A DNA stretch of 64,000 nt from Pseudorasbora parva (GCF_024679245.1 NC_090182.1:29969047-30033046), one strand, 5' to 3'; positions 12,137-24,134 are shown, counted from the stretch's first letter. Program-made: numbers and translations. The notes: generated by a model not told the origin, from the letters alone.

Positions 12137-12855
12137 TAGCCTGGATGCCAGCCGAACTTAGCCCCGCCCACAACATTTTTAGGTCGGGCAGTTTCGGTCT
12201 GGCCTCGCTCCATTTTGGACCAATGAAATCATCAGGGCGGGCTTTATCATGACAGACAGATGATCAACAGAAACGTAATCATGCACGTCATCAAAGGGGC
12301 TTGGATTATATTTGTTCAAATCTTAAACGGAGAGCTTGTTTGTATATGCATTCACCTTCCCAATTTCTCTCAAAAATGATGATCATGTTGGGTAAGTGCT
12401 CTGTGTATCATTAAATTATTTTTATTTTTTTTACAACACCAGCAAAGATCGTTTATTCCAGCGCACGTGCAGACAGGGTTGCAAAGTTTTTACAACAAAA
12501 CCCGCCAAGTACTAGCCCTAAACAAGCCCAATAGCTTCTCGGGGGGTTCTCCGAAAAAAAAAAAAAAAAGGTGTTTGGGGGGTAAAATCTGTGTTATTTT
12601 GGCAAGGTTGCCAGCTAAAATTTGCTACAACCCACTACAACCCGTGGACATGGAAAACAACCCGTGGAAAAAAATGTGGACTTGGCAACACAGTGCAGTT
12701 GAGCTCTGTTGACGTCGCTTCGTTGCTCTGATTGGTTGTAGGTCTATCCAAATGATATCTTTCCTGGTTCGGTTGTAACGTCCCATAATCACAGCCCAAT
12801 GGAGCGGTTTCAGACTCATATTCTGACTAAAATTGAGTATGACCACGTCAGGCTA
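12137..12855 (-). mobile_element. TAGCCTG-ended element, copy 1
   Basis: The element runs from TAGCCTGGATGCCAGCC to GACCACGTCAGGCTA. The same family is present, inverted, at 42720-43509. The flanks are CGGCATCGG (12128-12136) and CGGTATCGG (12856-12864), an 8-of-9 match that fits an 8-9-bp target duplication, although the target itself is a CGG/TATCGG-rich repeat. Internal landmarks are ACCAATGAAATCATCAGGGC, a poly-A run at about 12555-12570 and a TTGCCAAGTC-like region. No transposase is encoded. An 8-9-bp duplication fits Mutator- or hAT-type mobilisation; superfamily unresolved. Confidence 0.8.
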
Positions 12856-13163
12856 CGGTATCGGTATTAGTTATACAAAATCAATATCGGTCGATCACTA
12901 GCCATTACATACTAAAGCTTTGGTAACAAAACCAACGGTTGAAAAACAAATATATAAAAGTGACGGATGAAACGCTAGGTATTTTGCCACCTTCACGCTC
13001 GCTGTCATTACTAAGCAACCAGGTCAACAGCTGCTCCTTTGATAACGCAAACGAACTCCGGTTCGGTTCCAAATAATATAATATGAACAGTGGGGGCAAG
13101 GGGAGGCAGGAGCAATCAAACTCAGGTTCGGCTCAGGCAATCGAACTAAGTGTGAAAGCACCC

Positions 13164-13639
13164 TAAATCTATATATACCGGTATATATTCTAATTTACAT
13201 GTATACATTGAAAATGATTTACTTTATATTCAAGAGTCAAAAATATATGTATATTTAGATTGACAGTGTCACAGCATTAATTGTTGGATGCTAATTTGTA
13301 GACATTTACAGGAGTCTGAATAAGGAAGTAATAATCAGTGAAAGACCTGCAAGTACAGCATGCAATTTGTATTTACTGTAGAATGATTCTAGTTATGGCT
13401 GTAGCTAGCGAAGAGAGAGCAATGTGTTAATGCTGTAAAGTTGTACATTATTCATATGTTTATTATATGTTTATTTAAGAAGATTGAAAACACTGAAATG
13501 GCTCTGGTCTTTTTGATATGCTATAAAGACATTTGTTATATCTTTGTTATATCCATATCTCTATAAAAAGACTTCAGAAAGAAGGCAAAACTCAAAGCAA
13601 AGCAGACGCAGCCATTCCAACAAAGATTAACAAAGGACA
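13164..13639. other. No gene or clear repeat seen
   Basis: AT-rich sequence between the Harbinger-like composite and the Tc1 relic. No coding, hairpin or terminal-repeat structure was recognised. Confidence 0.5.
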
Positions 13640-14339
13640 TTTGTTTTTAATTCACGAATGCTATGCTCCTCTACACAAATAGTGCAAGAGTCTGTTGGAG
13701 GTCTACTTAAAATCTCACGATACATGGCCCCATTCATTCTTTTATTTACACTTTTCAGTCGTCCTGGTCCCTTTGCAGGAAAACAACTCCAAAGCATGAT
13801 GTTTCCACCCCCATGTTTCACAGTATGGTGCAACTCAGCATTCATTCTCCTCCAAACATCTCAAGTTGAGTTTTTACCAAAAAGTTCTTTTTTTGATTTC
13901 ACCTGGCCATACGACATTCTCCCAATCCTCTTCTGGATCATCCAAATGCTCTCTGTACTGACATGTACTGGCTTAAGCAGGGGGACACGACTGGCACTGC
14001 AGAATTGTAGTCCCTGGCGGCATAATGTTACTGATGGTAGCCTTTGTTTCTTTGGTCCCAGCTCTGCAGGTCATTCACTAAGTTCCCTCGTGTGGTTCTG
14101 GGATTTATGCTCACCGTTCTTGTGATAATTTTGACCCCACAGGGTGAGATCTTGCATGGAGCCTCAGATCGAGGGAGATAATCAGTGGCCTTGTAGTTCT
14201 TCCATTTTCTAATAATTGCTCCCACCGTTGATTTCTTCACTCCAAGCCGCTTACCTATCACAGATTCAGTCTTTCCAGCTTGGTGCCAGTCTACAATTGT
14301 GTTTCTGGTGTCCCTTGACAGCACTTTGGTTTTAGCCAT
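13640..14339 (-). pseudogene. Broken Tc1-like transposase
   Basis: Starting at the ATG complementary to 14337-14339 the product begins [20 protein letters not shown], with a helix-turn-helix ([19 protein letters not shown], about residues 21-39), [17 protein letters not shown], then a second DNA-binding segment ([15 protein letters not shown]). A frameshift near 14040-14060 ends this frame. Further along, [20 protein letters not shown] and [10 protein letters not shown] (13700-13830) are the family's catalytic-core signatures. The expected WSDETK motif reads WPGEIK, so the first catalytic Asp is changed to Gly. The segment with the second Asp and the catalytic Glu is absent. A conceptual frame of 155 codons on the opposite strand (13658-14125) is its shadow. 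Confidence 0.88.
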
Positions 14340-14708
14340 AGTGGAGTTTGGAGTCTGACTATTTGAGGTTGTGGACAAGTGTCTTTTATACTGAGGTTCC
14401 ATTAATACAGGTAACGAGTGGAGGACAGAGGACACTCTTAAAGTAGTTTTTACAGATATTTGAGAGCCAGAAATCTTGCTTTTTTGTAGGTGACCAATTA
14501 CTTATTATCCACCATAATTTGCAAATAAATTAGTTATTATGTATCATTTTTTTTAATTCTTTATACAATGTGATTTTCTGATTTTTTTTCTCATTCGGTC
14601 TCTCATAGTTGAAGTGTACCTATGATGAAAATTACAGACCCCGCTCCTCTTTATAAGTGGAGAACTTGCACAATTGGTGGCTGACTAAATACTTTTTTTC
14701 CCCCACTG
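13640..14708 (-). mobile_element. Tc1-like transposon, truncated at its 3' end
   Basis: The transposase-proximal end is intact: the element ends ...CCCCACTG at 14708 followed by TA (14709-14710), the Tc1 target dinucleotide, and the preceding AAATACTTTTTTTCCCCC is typical of one fish Tc1 family. The other end is missing; transposase-like sequence stops near 13640 without C-terminal or terminal-repeat sequence. Confidence 0.85.
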
Positions 14709-14710
14709 TA

Positions 14711-15425
14711 AGTTCACCGCCGTTTTTATATGCGCTGCTGCAACCACGCACACACAAGCCCCGAAACCAGACCACTTTCACTTGCGTCCTCATTAATTTT
14801 GTGCATTAAATTCTTTTAAAGTCTGCCAGTTTGAACATTCAAACAATTTTAAACTATTCAAAAACAACAATATGCCATACACCTACGTTCAGTGCTCATG
14901 AGCTTTTTTCTTTGACACAGAGAGCCGAGTTGTGTCGTTTCTTTGACAACACGCGTACCCTGAAGCAAGATCACTTTCACATGCGTCCTCACAAAACTTT
15001 GTCAAATGTATGTGTTTAAGGACTGCCCGTTTGAACAATGGAAGCGATTTAGACCATCTGATGTGTGTTATGTTGAACTAATGCCTGATATATTGTGACA
15101 CATGATAATAGCTCACACATAACGTGAAGATTGCGTGCAGAGAGCTCATCTTCAACGTTGTGCTGTGATTTATCACTAAAGCAGTTTAGAAGCTTAACTG
15201 TTATAGCATAGATGTGTCTACCTTTGAAATAATGGTATATCTGAATTTACAAATTCACACACACAATCACTCTCTCATTAATGCATTCAAATAAATGTAA
15301 TGTAGGCCTACTGTGCTAATTTATCTGTATCTGATGTACAACAAACATGATTCTAACATATTTACAGTAGAAACCTTATCAGTGAACTATGAGGGCAAAA
15401 TACAAAACAAACAAACAAAAAAGGA
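14711..15425. other. No gene seen; possible hAT interior
   Basis: Contains two related segments (around 14755-14830 and 14935-15010), each with CACTTTCAC(T/A)TGCGTCCTCA followed by a TTTG(A)ACA(A/T)T string. This suggests an old internal duplication, perhaps of the hAT element whose end lies at 15430-15504. Confidence 0.45.
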
Positions 15426-15429
15426 GCAA

Positions 15430-15504
15430 ATTATTTGTTCATTACTCGTAATCGAGGTAACGTTCAATTTATCGAGATTTTAGGTCAGATCGTTCCAGCC
15501 CTAC
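15430..15504. repeat. hAT-type terminal fragment
   Basis: The sequence ...TTATCGAGATTTTAGGTC... ending GATCGTTCCAGCCCTAC resembles the very common fish hAT end whose complement starts TAGGGCTGGAACGAT. A matching opposite end was not found, so this is a solo or truncated end. Confidence 0.55.
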
Positions 15505-16477
15505 GGTGTGTTATGTCTAGTTTTGCTGGTTCTCTAATAGAAAGTGTTCATGTACAGAAGATGAGTCCCTTAAGCTAGAAGGCATTCCGGAAAAGGACAT
15601 AATACACTAGAGAAAAATCAGACCCTCTGTGCAAATTCACAGCAGCCAAAGCGGATCCAATAATGGATTCAAAATAGAGTTGCAGTGTCATTTCGTCTTA
15701 TAAATAGGGAGGAATTGTGGAGCACCTATTTTTAATCTCTGTCCTATTTCTTTGAATGTGCTAGAGTAACAGCGATAAGCTACATTGAGACTTTACCTGA
15801 GTAAATGTTATATACAGCATGTGGATTTTTACCTGGGTTGAATATTTTTTGATCACAGTACACTTTCAAATGCTCATCATATAGGACTTAAAAAATATTT
15901 ATTATTAAATGATACTATTTTTATTTTATCACAATATCATAGTTAAGTGAACCTGAAGATTCTGTCCAGATCCAGAGCCGATCCTCGCTATAAAAAAACT
16001 ATGCAAGTTATGTAGGACCCCCAAAACACCAGAGGGCCCCCTTGCTCTTCACTATTTAATATAAACATGATGGTAATTTACCATAATGTGAATATTTCTT
16101 TATAACATGCAGATATATTTGTGGTGTCTACTAAACATTTGTGGAGATCTGTTGAAATATTTTTAATAATGGTTTATATTTATTCAATAACTGTTTCGGA
16201 CTCTGACATTATGTAGTGCGACAGATAAAACCACAGCGTCTTGGCATGGCTATGGCTGCAAAACGAAACTATCCTTCTGAGAAACAAATAAAGTGCCAAG
16301 AATGAAGAAAGTGTGCATTTTTGTAACATTTAATTTCTTATTTAGTCTAAACTAAGCAATAAATTCATAAGTCATAAACCAGTCCCGGTCTCCAACGTGT
16401 TTCGTTATAAATGCCCCATGATGAAATGTAACTTTTGGTTTGCGTTGGTGCACATCAATAATTAAAACTTTCTTATG
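15505..16477. other. No gene recognised
   Basis: Mostly AT-rich. A segment near 15965-16060 (CAGAGCCGATCCTCGCTATA ... CACCAGAGGGCCCCC) looks like part of a dispersed fish repeat, but I could not define its ends. Confidence 0.45.
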
Positions 16478-16649
16478 CACTCTAAAAAATGCTGGGTTAA
16501 AAACAACCCAAGTTGGGTTGGAAATGGACAAACCCAGAAATTGGGTTGTTTGAACCCAGTGAATGGAATCATTCAAACAACCCAATTACTAGGTTTGTCC
16601 ATTTCCAACCCAACTTGGGTTGTTTTTTAACCCAGCATTTTTTAGAGTG
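16478..16649. mobile_element. 172-bp palindromic MITE
   Basis: CACTCTAAAAAATGCTGGGT at 16478 pairs with ACCCAGCATTTTTTAGAGTG ending at 16649, and the complementarity continues almost unbroken to a centre near 16562-16566. The interior is built from AACCCAA/TTGGGTT motifs. No coding capacity. A partial relative lies at 16803-16863. Confidence 0.9.
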
Positions 16650-16802
16650 TGCATGGTGTAATGTATAACAAAAATAAATATTCCTGTTCAGTATTAAGAG
16701 CTGTCATGTGACTCAGGTACTTTAAAAACTACTGATTAGTCTAAACTTAACTTATTTAGAGACTTATTTATATATTTTTGAATGTTTACCTAAGCCTTCT
16801 TC

Positions 16803-16863
16803 ACTCTAAAAAACTGCTGGGTTGTTTCAACCCAGATTTGGGTAAAAATGAACAAACCAGGCC
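16803..16863 (+). repeat. Partial copy of the GCTGGGTT MITE
   Basis: It begins CACTCTAAAAAACTGCTGGG and continues with GGGTTGTTTCAACCC, matching the start of the palindromic MITE at 16478, then breaks off at the TTAA element that starts at 16870. The TTAA element probably inserted into and truncated it. Confidence 0.7.
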
Positions 16864-16869
16864 CCTTAA

Positions 16870-18090
16870 AGGGGTAATGAATTGAGAAACTTGAGCTTGA
16901 GCTTTTGATATATAAAAGGTCACGGCAATAAAAATATCCTGTAAGTTTCAGAGCTGAAAACTTCATTGTTAGTCAAAGTAAAGCTTTTATTGAAACCAGG
17001 CCCAGAAAATTGTCATGTGCACATCTTTACGTCATTGCGCGACGAAACACGTCTCAACAGCACGTCTAATCCAGTAGCCCCGCCCACCGGCTCATGGAGG
17101 TGATCGGCTCGCGCTAGCCAACAACAATAAACATGCAGAGGAAGAGAGCAAGATATTGTGGAAGAACAAAGTCACTGAATAAGCTTTCCTTCAGATCTTA
17201 ATATTAGAAATGTGTGGTTGAACTTTATTTTAATGAAGTTCCAGCTCACGTGGGCAAGACATGTTCACTTCATTTCACTGTGGGATCGTTTGTAACCCAA
17301 TCTCAGTTCAAGGCCGGATTTGGATTTGACAGGAATGGTGCAGCACACTTATGTGATTAAAACGTGTTTTTATATGTAATAGTATTACATTGTTACAGAT
17401 TGTTTTGCTTATGTGTACGTGTCTAACAGAACATACCTTTAGCATGCTGGAGTCAGACATGTCAGACATGTATGTGCCAAGGTTTTGAAAAGCCCAACGT
17501 CCCGGGGCTATGTGTTTTCCAGACGGGCTATCAAAACGCAAACACGTCGGCAGGCCAATGAATCTCATAATATTCCTTTCTTGATCTGCGCTATTCACTC
17601 TCTCTTGACTTGACATTTGAAGGACTTGCACTTATATCGACCGATCGTGCGGGCCATGTAATACAAAAATGAATAGTCCAATGAATCGCGAGTGGATTAT
17701 AAATAAATCACTGTATTTGTTTGATAAAGATGTTTACGAGCCCTGTGATCAAGAGAATCATTCCGGTTGCCGTGCATGGTTCATGCTTATTTTGACCGAT
17801 CGTGCAAGCCATGTAATACAAATATAATAGTCCAATCAATCGCGAGTGGATGATAAATAAATCATTGTGTTTTGTTTGATAAAGACATGTATGAACGTTT
17901 TACTTCCAAGTCTCCAGTGCGGCACGCCAATCAAAACCCAGAGTTTTGGAGAGAGCCTCAAAACCAGTGTTGAAAACAGCCTATTACTTATTAGTTATGA
18001 TGTTTTTGAATGTAAAAAAAAAAAACACACAAACATCATTAGTTGACCTCAGACAACAGTATAAAAACATAAAGCCATATCATGACACCT
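16870..18090. mobile_element. TTAA-flanked element, AGGGGTAATGA ends
   Basis: TTAA at 16866-16869 and 18091-18094 flanks ends AGGGGTAATGA and TCATGACACCT, imperfect inverted repeats. TTAA duplication is known for piggyBac and Kolobok transposons; the AGG-type ends fit Kolobok-like MITEs better. The interior has a GC-rich CCCCGCCCACC patch and an internal tandem duplication (17637-17890). Open frames inside it (17308-17631, 17946-18329) do not resemble transposase. Confidence 0.75.
17637..17890 (+). repeat. 155-bp tandem duplication inside a TTAA element
   Basis: CCGATCGTGC followed by GCCATGTAATACAAA, AATCGCGAGTGGAT and TTTGTTTGATAAAGA occurs twice, with CCGATCGTGC at 17641 and 17796 (offset 155). 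The two units differ by scattered substitutions. Confidence 0.85.
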
Positions 18091-18094
18091 TTAA

Positions 18095-18514
18095 CAAAGT
18101 TTTGCTTAGGGCCCGTAAAACTGTAGGATCAGCACTGTCCAAAACAACCCACATCCTGTACAGGCTATGGTCCACATTACATCTTAGACCTGAATCAGGC
18201 CTGTCACGACTCAGGCATCTTCTAACAAATTTCATCTCAGTGGAAACATTTTTTTTTTTCCTCAAGAGCTCTATGTGGAAGCACATATGTGAAATATTTG
18301 TTATATTAAGCCACCGGAATGAAAAATAAATAAGTGAACAATCACAATGTGCCTTCGTATTTTTGTGACAGGTGCAGTTCACTGAGAGATGAAGACTGCC
18401 ACATGTCCAATATGATGCTGTGAGTCATTGTGCTGTGCTATTTACCTCGAACATGCAAGGAAAAAGATTCATCCATTCATCCAAATAGATTTGAAAACAG
18501 TTTTTGTTTTAAAA
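18095..18514. other. No gene seen
   Basis: Short open frames on both strands (to 18329 and 18382) overlap each other and a poly-T run near 18250. Neither shows a known domain. Confidence 0.45.
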
Positions 18515-19112
18515 TGCTCTGCGTCCACACTAACGTTTTCCAAAAGTTTCACAACTTACTGTGCATGCGTAAAACCTCATAAAAGCTCACTGAGATGATA
18601 CAGACATTATAAAGTTATCACAAAGGTCTTCTGGCAGGTTTACTTTTATTTAGCAAAATATCTCAGTATTCATTGATGGGTCCAGTCGAACTCGGTCAAC
18701 CATTATGTTTGGTCTAAAAACGCAACTCCACTCGTGTTTTGCCACAGGACAGTAAATGTAAGTGCATTTTCTGTCATCCTTGCAGGACTGTGATATGAAG
18801 TGTGTAACGTAACATATTTTAGCAACTGTGTGAAAGTGAATAGCACATAACTAGCACAACAGCGGTATAAACATATCTATTGATGCAATATGCATCACAT
18901 GACTAAAAAGACATCATCGTTTTCATATAACTCCGTCTTCACAGTCCACACTACGATGTGAAGACGGCATTTTAAAATGTATCCGCTTTGGGTAGCGTTT
19001 TCAAAAAGCAAAGTTTTCAATGATTAAAACGCTGTCTCAATGTGGATGGAAGGCCAAAACGGAGAGAAAAAGATGCGTTTTCAAACATAAACACATTAGT
19101 GTGGACATGGCC
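18515..19112. mobile_element. Dispersed element with GTCCACACTAA ends
   Basis: GCGTCCACACTAACG near 18525 and CATTAGTGTGGACATGGCC near 19110 are imperfect inverted ends, and GTTTTC/GAAAAC-rich subterminal segments are shared. A second related motif occurs inside (TCCACACTACGATG near 18947). Ends of this type are characteristic of a very abundant fish non-autonomous DNA element, probably hAT-like. Exact boundaries and a target duplication could not be fixed. Confidence 0.55.
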
Positions 19113-20530
19113 TAAGATCCAAAGCCTTGTTTGTGTTTTCATTTTACAAGCTAAATGATTAGCTTGCTAAGCTAGCACAGCATTATCTAAGCTACTACTC
19201 AGCCATGCCTATGGAATTTCATACCATATGGTCCTAATTTAATTAAATAATTATTTAGAAAATCACAGCAAAAATAATTTGTTTATATTATTAAGTTACA
19301 TTATCTCATCTTTGTTTTGTGTCTTGCTGAACCCCAACCAATCACATTCAGCAACAGTGGCTCACTAACAGAGAACAGTTTGGTTCTGAAAAAAACAAAA
19401 AAAATCCCATTTATTTTCTCAATAATGGGAATTGATTTTTAACTATAGCTTATCCACCTTTAGAGACAGACCTAATTTGTCAATAAAAGGTTGCTAATAA
19501 ATGGTATTTTTTTGTTAAAGCCATCAGCTAACATTATTTCAACCTTTTAAATAATTGTGTTTAACAGCGAATTTTCTAGACTAAACTACATTTCACATGA
19601 TCCTGCAAAGAAATCTCATCAATCAAAGAATCGAAACAAGCAAATCACTTCAAAAGTCTCCGTGTCTCCCTAATTTCTCATATTTTTCTGTATACAGTCA
19701 AACCGAAATGTATTCAGAAACCTTCAACATTTTCTCCCATTAGCACAGATTATACGCTATAGTTTAGAAAATGGTAATAAACTATGACAAGGACTCGGAG
19801 TGAAACTGTATCAGACCAAACATAATGTCATATTTCAAGCTTTTCCAAGCAAAATAGAAAAGAAAAATATGTTTATATGTCTTTTTGATACAAATGCACA
19901 TTATTAAATGGCATTATAAAAGTCTCTAGGTTAACATAAATGCAGATATAGGCCTAATTTTAAAAATGAGTAATGTCAGATAACTAATAGAAAGGTATGT
20001 AATGGATTACAATCAACCAATCAGCTGTCAGCTTTTACATGTAACTAGACAATTAGATAATACCAATTTAGGGCCAACCAATTATCAACCAATGCTTTAT
20101 TTTATTCATTCTGTGGTGTAAGAGGTCACACTAGCCATTAAAGTAAAAAAACAAACAAAAAAAACACTTAAGCAAGACATGATCAGGTTTAAAATGTCTG
20201 ATTAATTTTGGTCCCAAATTTCTATCCGTTTTATTCCACTTTATGAAGAATTTTTGGGTATAATTTGTCACAGTTTACTTTTGTTTTCTTTTCTTTCTTT
20301 TTTTTTTGGTACCCTCACTTACATAAATGAACTATAGTGTCCACCCACTAGTCAAAAATGTATCTGATGCCTGAATCATTTTTTGATTCAGGCTGCTTTT
20401 GACTGCATAACATATTTAGAAAAAGAACATAATTTTTAAATAATCATTAAAATAATTTGTCTCTATATGTTCAACATATTTTAATCATCAGTTACATAGT
20501 TATTTATCTTTTTGAATTTGATTGTAATCC
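19113..20530. other. AT-rich DNA, no gene recognised
   Basis: No protein-like frame or clear element end. Contains poly-A/poly-T runs near 19388-19400 and 20290-20308. Confidence 0.5.
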
Positions 20531-20534
20531 TTAA

Positions 20535-21236
20535 AGGTGCACTATGTAGTATTTTTGCAGTAAAATATCCAAAAACCACTAGGCCGGTGTTATATATTTT
20601 GTTCAGTTGAGTACCTACAAAATCTTAAATGTTTTAATTAAATTAAATTGTGAGAAAATTGCTATTTTAACTAAGGACCAGGACGTTTCAGCATAGCGTC
20701 TGAGGAAGTCGCCTATCAATTGCGTCATATCTGTGCTACCCTCGGTTTCGTTTTTTTTTTTTTGGCAGGAGCGCTTTACTCTTAGCAGTTTGAACAAGTG
20801 AACGCACGGAGTAACGTCATAACATCATTTTTAACATACTTAAATATATCTACTATGATAAACAGAGCTGCATTACCTCATATTATATTCAACCTCATAT
20901 TATAATAATCGGAAAAGTGGATCAGTGCAGGCACCCAGCAAATGTGTCCCGTCCCGTCATAATAAAAGTCCCGGTGTTTGTGAGGCGTGTATTTGTGTAA
21001 CAATCGGTCCATCGGCCATGCTCAGCTCCACAACACTCGGTCCTGCTCTGCTTCACACTACAGTAACGTTAATAACCGCATGCATGAACGTGATTTCTGC
21101 CCGAGTTCTATTTCCCACCGGCTGTGAGCTGAAGACCACATCTCCCAAAATGCTGCGCTCAAACTTTGCGTCATCAAACTACGCATTTGTTTTGAATAAG
21201 CGCCCTCCAGTGGACGGAAAGTTGCATAGTGCACCT
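20535..21236 (+). mobile_element. TTAA element, AGGTGCACTATG family, copy 1
   Basis: TTAA at 20531-20534 and 21237-21240 flanks AGGTGCACTATG (20535) and CATAGTGCACCT (21236), exact 12-bp inverted repeats. The 702-bp interior matches, in reverse, the copy at 51104-52890 once that copy's own insertions are removed. It holds a GAAACGTCC-like region, a poly-T run and an ACCACATCTCCCAAAATGC string (21135 on) close to the ZNF143-type motif. Non-coding; probably Kolobok-like. Confidence 0.85.
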
Positions 21237-21240
21237 TTAA

Positions 21241-24134
21241 TGGGATAATAGTTATTGCTCTCATTAAAGCCGTTAAGTGCACAGTCTTTTGTCTTATTGT
21301 CAGATTTTCAAGTAATATTTGCTGAAGATCAAAGTGTGTGATGTTATGTAATGTGTTCACCAAGCTGGTTGGTTGGGTTCCTGTCATTAAACCAACACGA
21401 TCTCATGGTAATGCGTATAAAAAACTGCGTAGCATATGCACGCCAAAACCCATTTTGCCAGATACATTTCACGAGATTGCACACTCATACTATTGATACG
21501 CATTTTCGTGAGATCAGGCTTCTTTAAACACTCTAATGTAAAGACTTTAAAAAATATATATTATTAATGAAAAAACTGTAAATACTTCCGGAACTAATGT
21601 GTATGGCATGAGTGTGGGAGCGTCTATCATTCAGACTGACCAATGGCAAATGGGGAATTTCAATAGTCATTATTTAAGTTCAATGACACTATTGGTTCAG
21701 AAATTATACACTACATGTTTAATGACCTACATTTATCACTGCCACATTATAGCTCCCTTAAACAAGCCCAAAGGAAACAAACACATATAAGCAAATAAGC
21801 ACATACAGAAATTATTCAAAACAACAGTATGTGTAAATCAGCTGGATTTACAGACAGTAGCAGTTAGAGTAGAGATAGAGAGAAGGTGGATGGCATCAGT
21901 GCCTTCAGAAATCAATCTTTTGTGTTCAGAGATGTTCACCGCATGACAACAATCCCACCGTTTCAAAAGGTCCTCTCTCTTCCCAAAGCTACAATAGAGG
22001 TGTGCTACTATTTTGGGAGCCATACATTAACAATGCCTGTCAAAGCGATATCAGTATGTTCCCACACAGTACGCCGCAAATAGATTTGTATTATGTAATT
22101 CTTTGAAGGCCTCGGCTCTATGGCTGATGATGTGTGTTTTGTGGTTCACCCTATGATTAAACAGACCACCTGCTCAGATATCAGCGCTCTGCGGCTTCAG
22201 ATGGATTCCCGTCTGCTTCAATGTCTGTGGTCTGTCTCTCAGGTGAAATACACAATACAGCAGTAAACGGAGATGCGAGTCTCCCGATGGCATACGGCTC
22301 ATGTTCTGTCACCACACAGAAGACAAAAGCTCGGGGGTGAACCTCTATCAGCCAGCTCCGCTCCATTTTGGGGGGCCGTCAAAAGACAGCAAAATAATAT
22401 CTTCATTGTGCAGTATGAAGTCAGAGATTGCTGCAAAAATGCAGGGTGTTTTCCCACCACATTAAATAGACTCTGCGTCATAGAGAGCATCTTTGTTGGA
22501 GCTTGTGAACAAGCAAAGGACAGTCTGAAAAGAATGAAAGGTTCCCAGTGTGAGATTGTAGCCATCTCAGCCTCATTCGGTCCATTCGCCACACACTAAA
22601 TAGAACTAACACCACCTATTTTCCCTTATACACCACCTGTATGGCTCCACGAGGAGAGAAAGGTCAGTGAAAATGGAGAGCAGTAAATTCAATTCACATG
22701 CAATTGCTTTGGAAAATGCAATTCTGTGAAAGTCTGAATCTCAGCGGCTGCAGTGAACCAAAATAAGAGGGGAAAAAAATTCAATGTTCTGTGCAATCCA
22801 GTCTTCTCATTAAGTGTCTATACTGCCATTCTTTTACGTAATCTAGAGTGTTCCACAAAACAGCCTCTATTTTATAATGCATAACCTCCTAATATCTACA
22901 AGGTACACTCAAACAACAGCCAACATTTTTAAATGACAAATGGGCACCCTGGTATTTGGCTCTATTAAATCACAAATCAAGATCCATCATTTTATAATTA
23001 CATGGCAGCTATCATTTCATCACCCAAATGTGCGATTATGCACAGGATCCTTTCAACCATATAGCATATCATTTTTTTTTTTAAGCAAAGAAAAGAAGTA
23101 AAGCTGAAAATTCAACCTCCATAAAGTTATAATAATCTGTATTCAAGGGCCACTTTGGTAGCTGAGGAGACATTGAACCTGCAGCACAATGCAATTTTGA
23201 ATTTTGAATGAAAAATAAATTACCTATGGCTTAAATGTCATTAAGCGTGTAGCTGTCAGGATTAGATGTGTAAAAAACAAGTCAGAGCGCTGCAAGGCAG
23301 TGTCAAGCTAAGGCATGAAAACTCCATAGTTTTATAATGCAAATCTTGGAGACAATTACTTGGTAATAAATTAGACAGTTTGATATCTGACAATCCAATT
23401 TCAGTTGAATAAAAGCTGTCAAAAATAAACTCATCCAAAACAAAATGGTTGGTCATATAGCAGAGTGAATAGCAATACAGCAGTGGTCTAGTCAAATACG
23501 CCCCATAGGAGCGCTCCCTCTTGATCGTATTAATTGGATCACTCCAATGGAGGAGAGGTTAAGTGCATCTGTCCTGTGTACACTAATCCCTTCAGTAAAG
23601 ATTAGCTGTAATGTGTAAAAAGCTTGTTTTTGAGGTAGTTTGTCTCAGGCAAAATCTGCTCAAAAGGATCAAAAGTATCTCAGTTGCCAAAGGAAATACA
23701 AACGAATCATGTTCTTAACTCAAACACTTGAGAGAATAAATCACACATTATATGAATATAGCTGAGTTTTGTGAGATATATCAACACTTTTGGAATGATG
23801 TTTGACCAGTTGAATTGGAGGAAAAGAAATGACTGTTGTATGAAGGAGTTTATGTCATGACCAAAAACATCTTTTGATATACAGCTCATTAATTTCTTGC
23901 TCTGATCCGTGAATTAATTTAGTCTACAGTCAGGATAGAGATCTCTTTATTACAGAATACAGCTACACACAGCTTGTTTATGCTGGTTTGTGCAAGCTTT
24001 CTCAGTGCAGTGATGTACTGTAAGTGTGTGTGTGTGTTGAAGTGTGCATCCACACTGCCATCTAGTGCATCTGAATGAATCACAATGCATGTGGGCATGT
24101 TTAACTCTAGAGCATTTACTTGGCATGCAATATA
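21241..24134. other. Long stretch, no gene recognised
   Basis: The longest stretch without a recognised mobile element in the left half. A 108-codon frame on + (22273-22599) is mirrored by a 97-codon frame on - (22299-22592) and neither has a recognisable domain. A short (TG)n tract lies near 24024-24036. I cannot exclude exons of a host gene or conserved non-coding elements. Confidence 0.45.

Larger units (their letters stand above)
9419..13163. mobile_element. Composite PIF/Harbinger-like element
   Basis: Terminal inverted repeats GGGTGCTTTCACA (9419-9431) and TGTGAAAGCACCC (13151-13163) are exact complements, and TAA flanks both sides (9416-9418, 13164-13166). A 3-bp TWA target duplication is the known signature of PIF/Harbinger transposons. 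Both subterminal regions have CGGTTCGG-type motifs. No DDE nuclease was recognised. The interior contains a small acidic ORF (9745-9900), a 240-bp tandem duplication (about 10951-11620), a TAGCCTG-element fragment (11029-11187) and a complete TAGCCTG element (12137-12855), so much of its length is later insertion. An alternative is a chance pairing of two solo ends, but the exact 13-bp match and the TAA argue against it. Confidence 0.7.

Noticed and set aside
13658..14125. 155-codon plus-strand frame, one of the longest in the window
   Set aside because: Antisense shadow of the decayed Tc1-like transposase, whose recognisable motifs are on the minus strand.
17946..18329. 127-codon plus-strand frame
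   Set aside because: Straddles the right end of a TTAA element and contains poly-Lys and poly-Phe from homopolymer runs; no domain recognised.
22273..22599. Overlapping 108- and 97-codon frames on opposite strands
   Set aside because: Both open over the same DNA, neither resembling a known protein, with no splice or promoter support.
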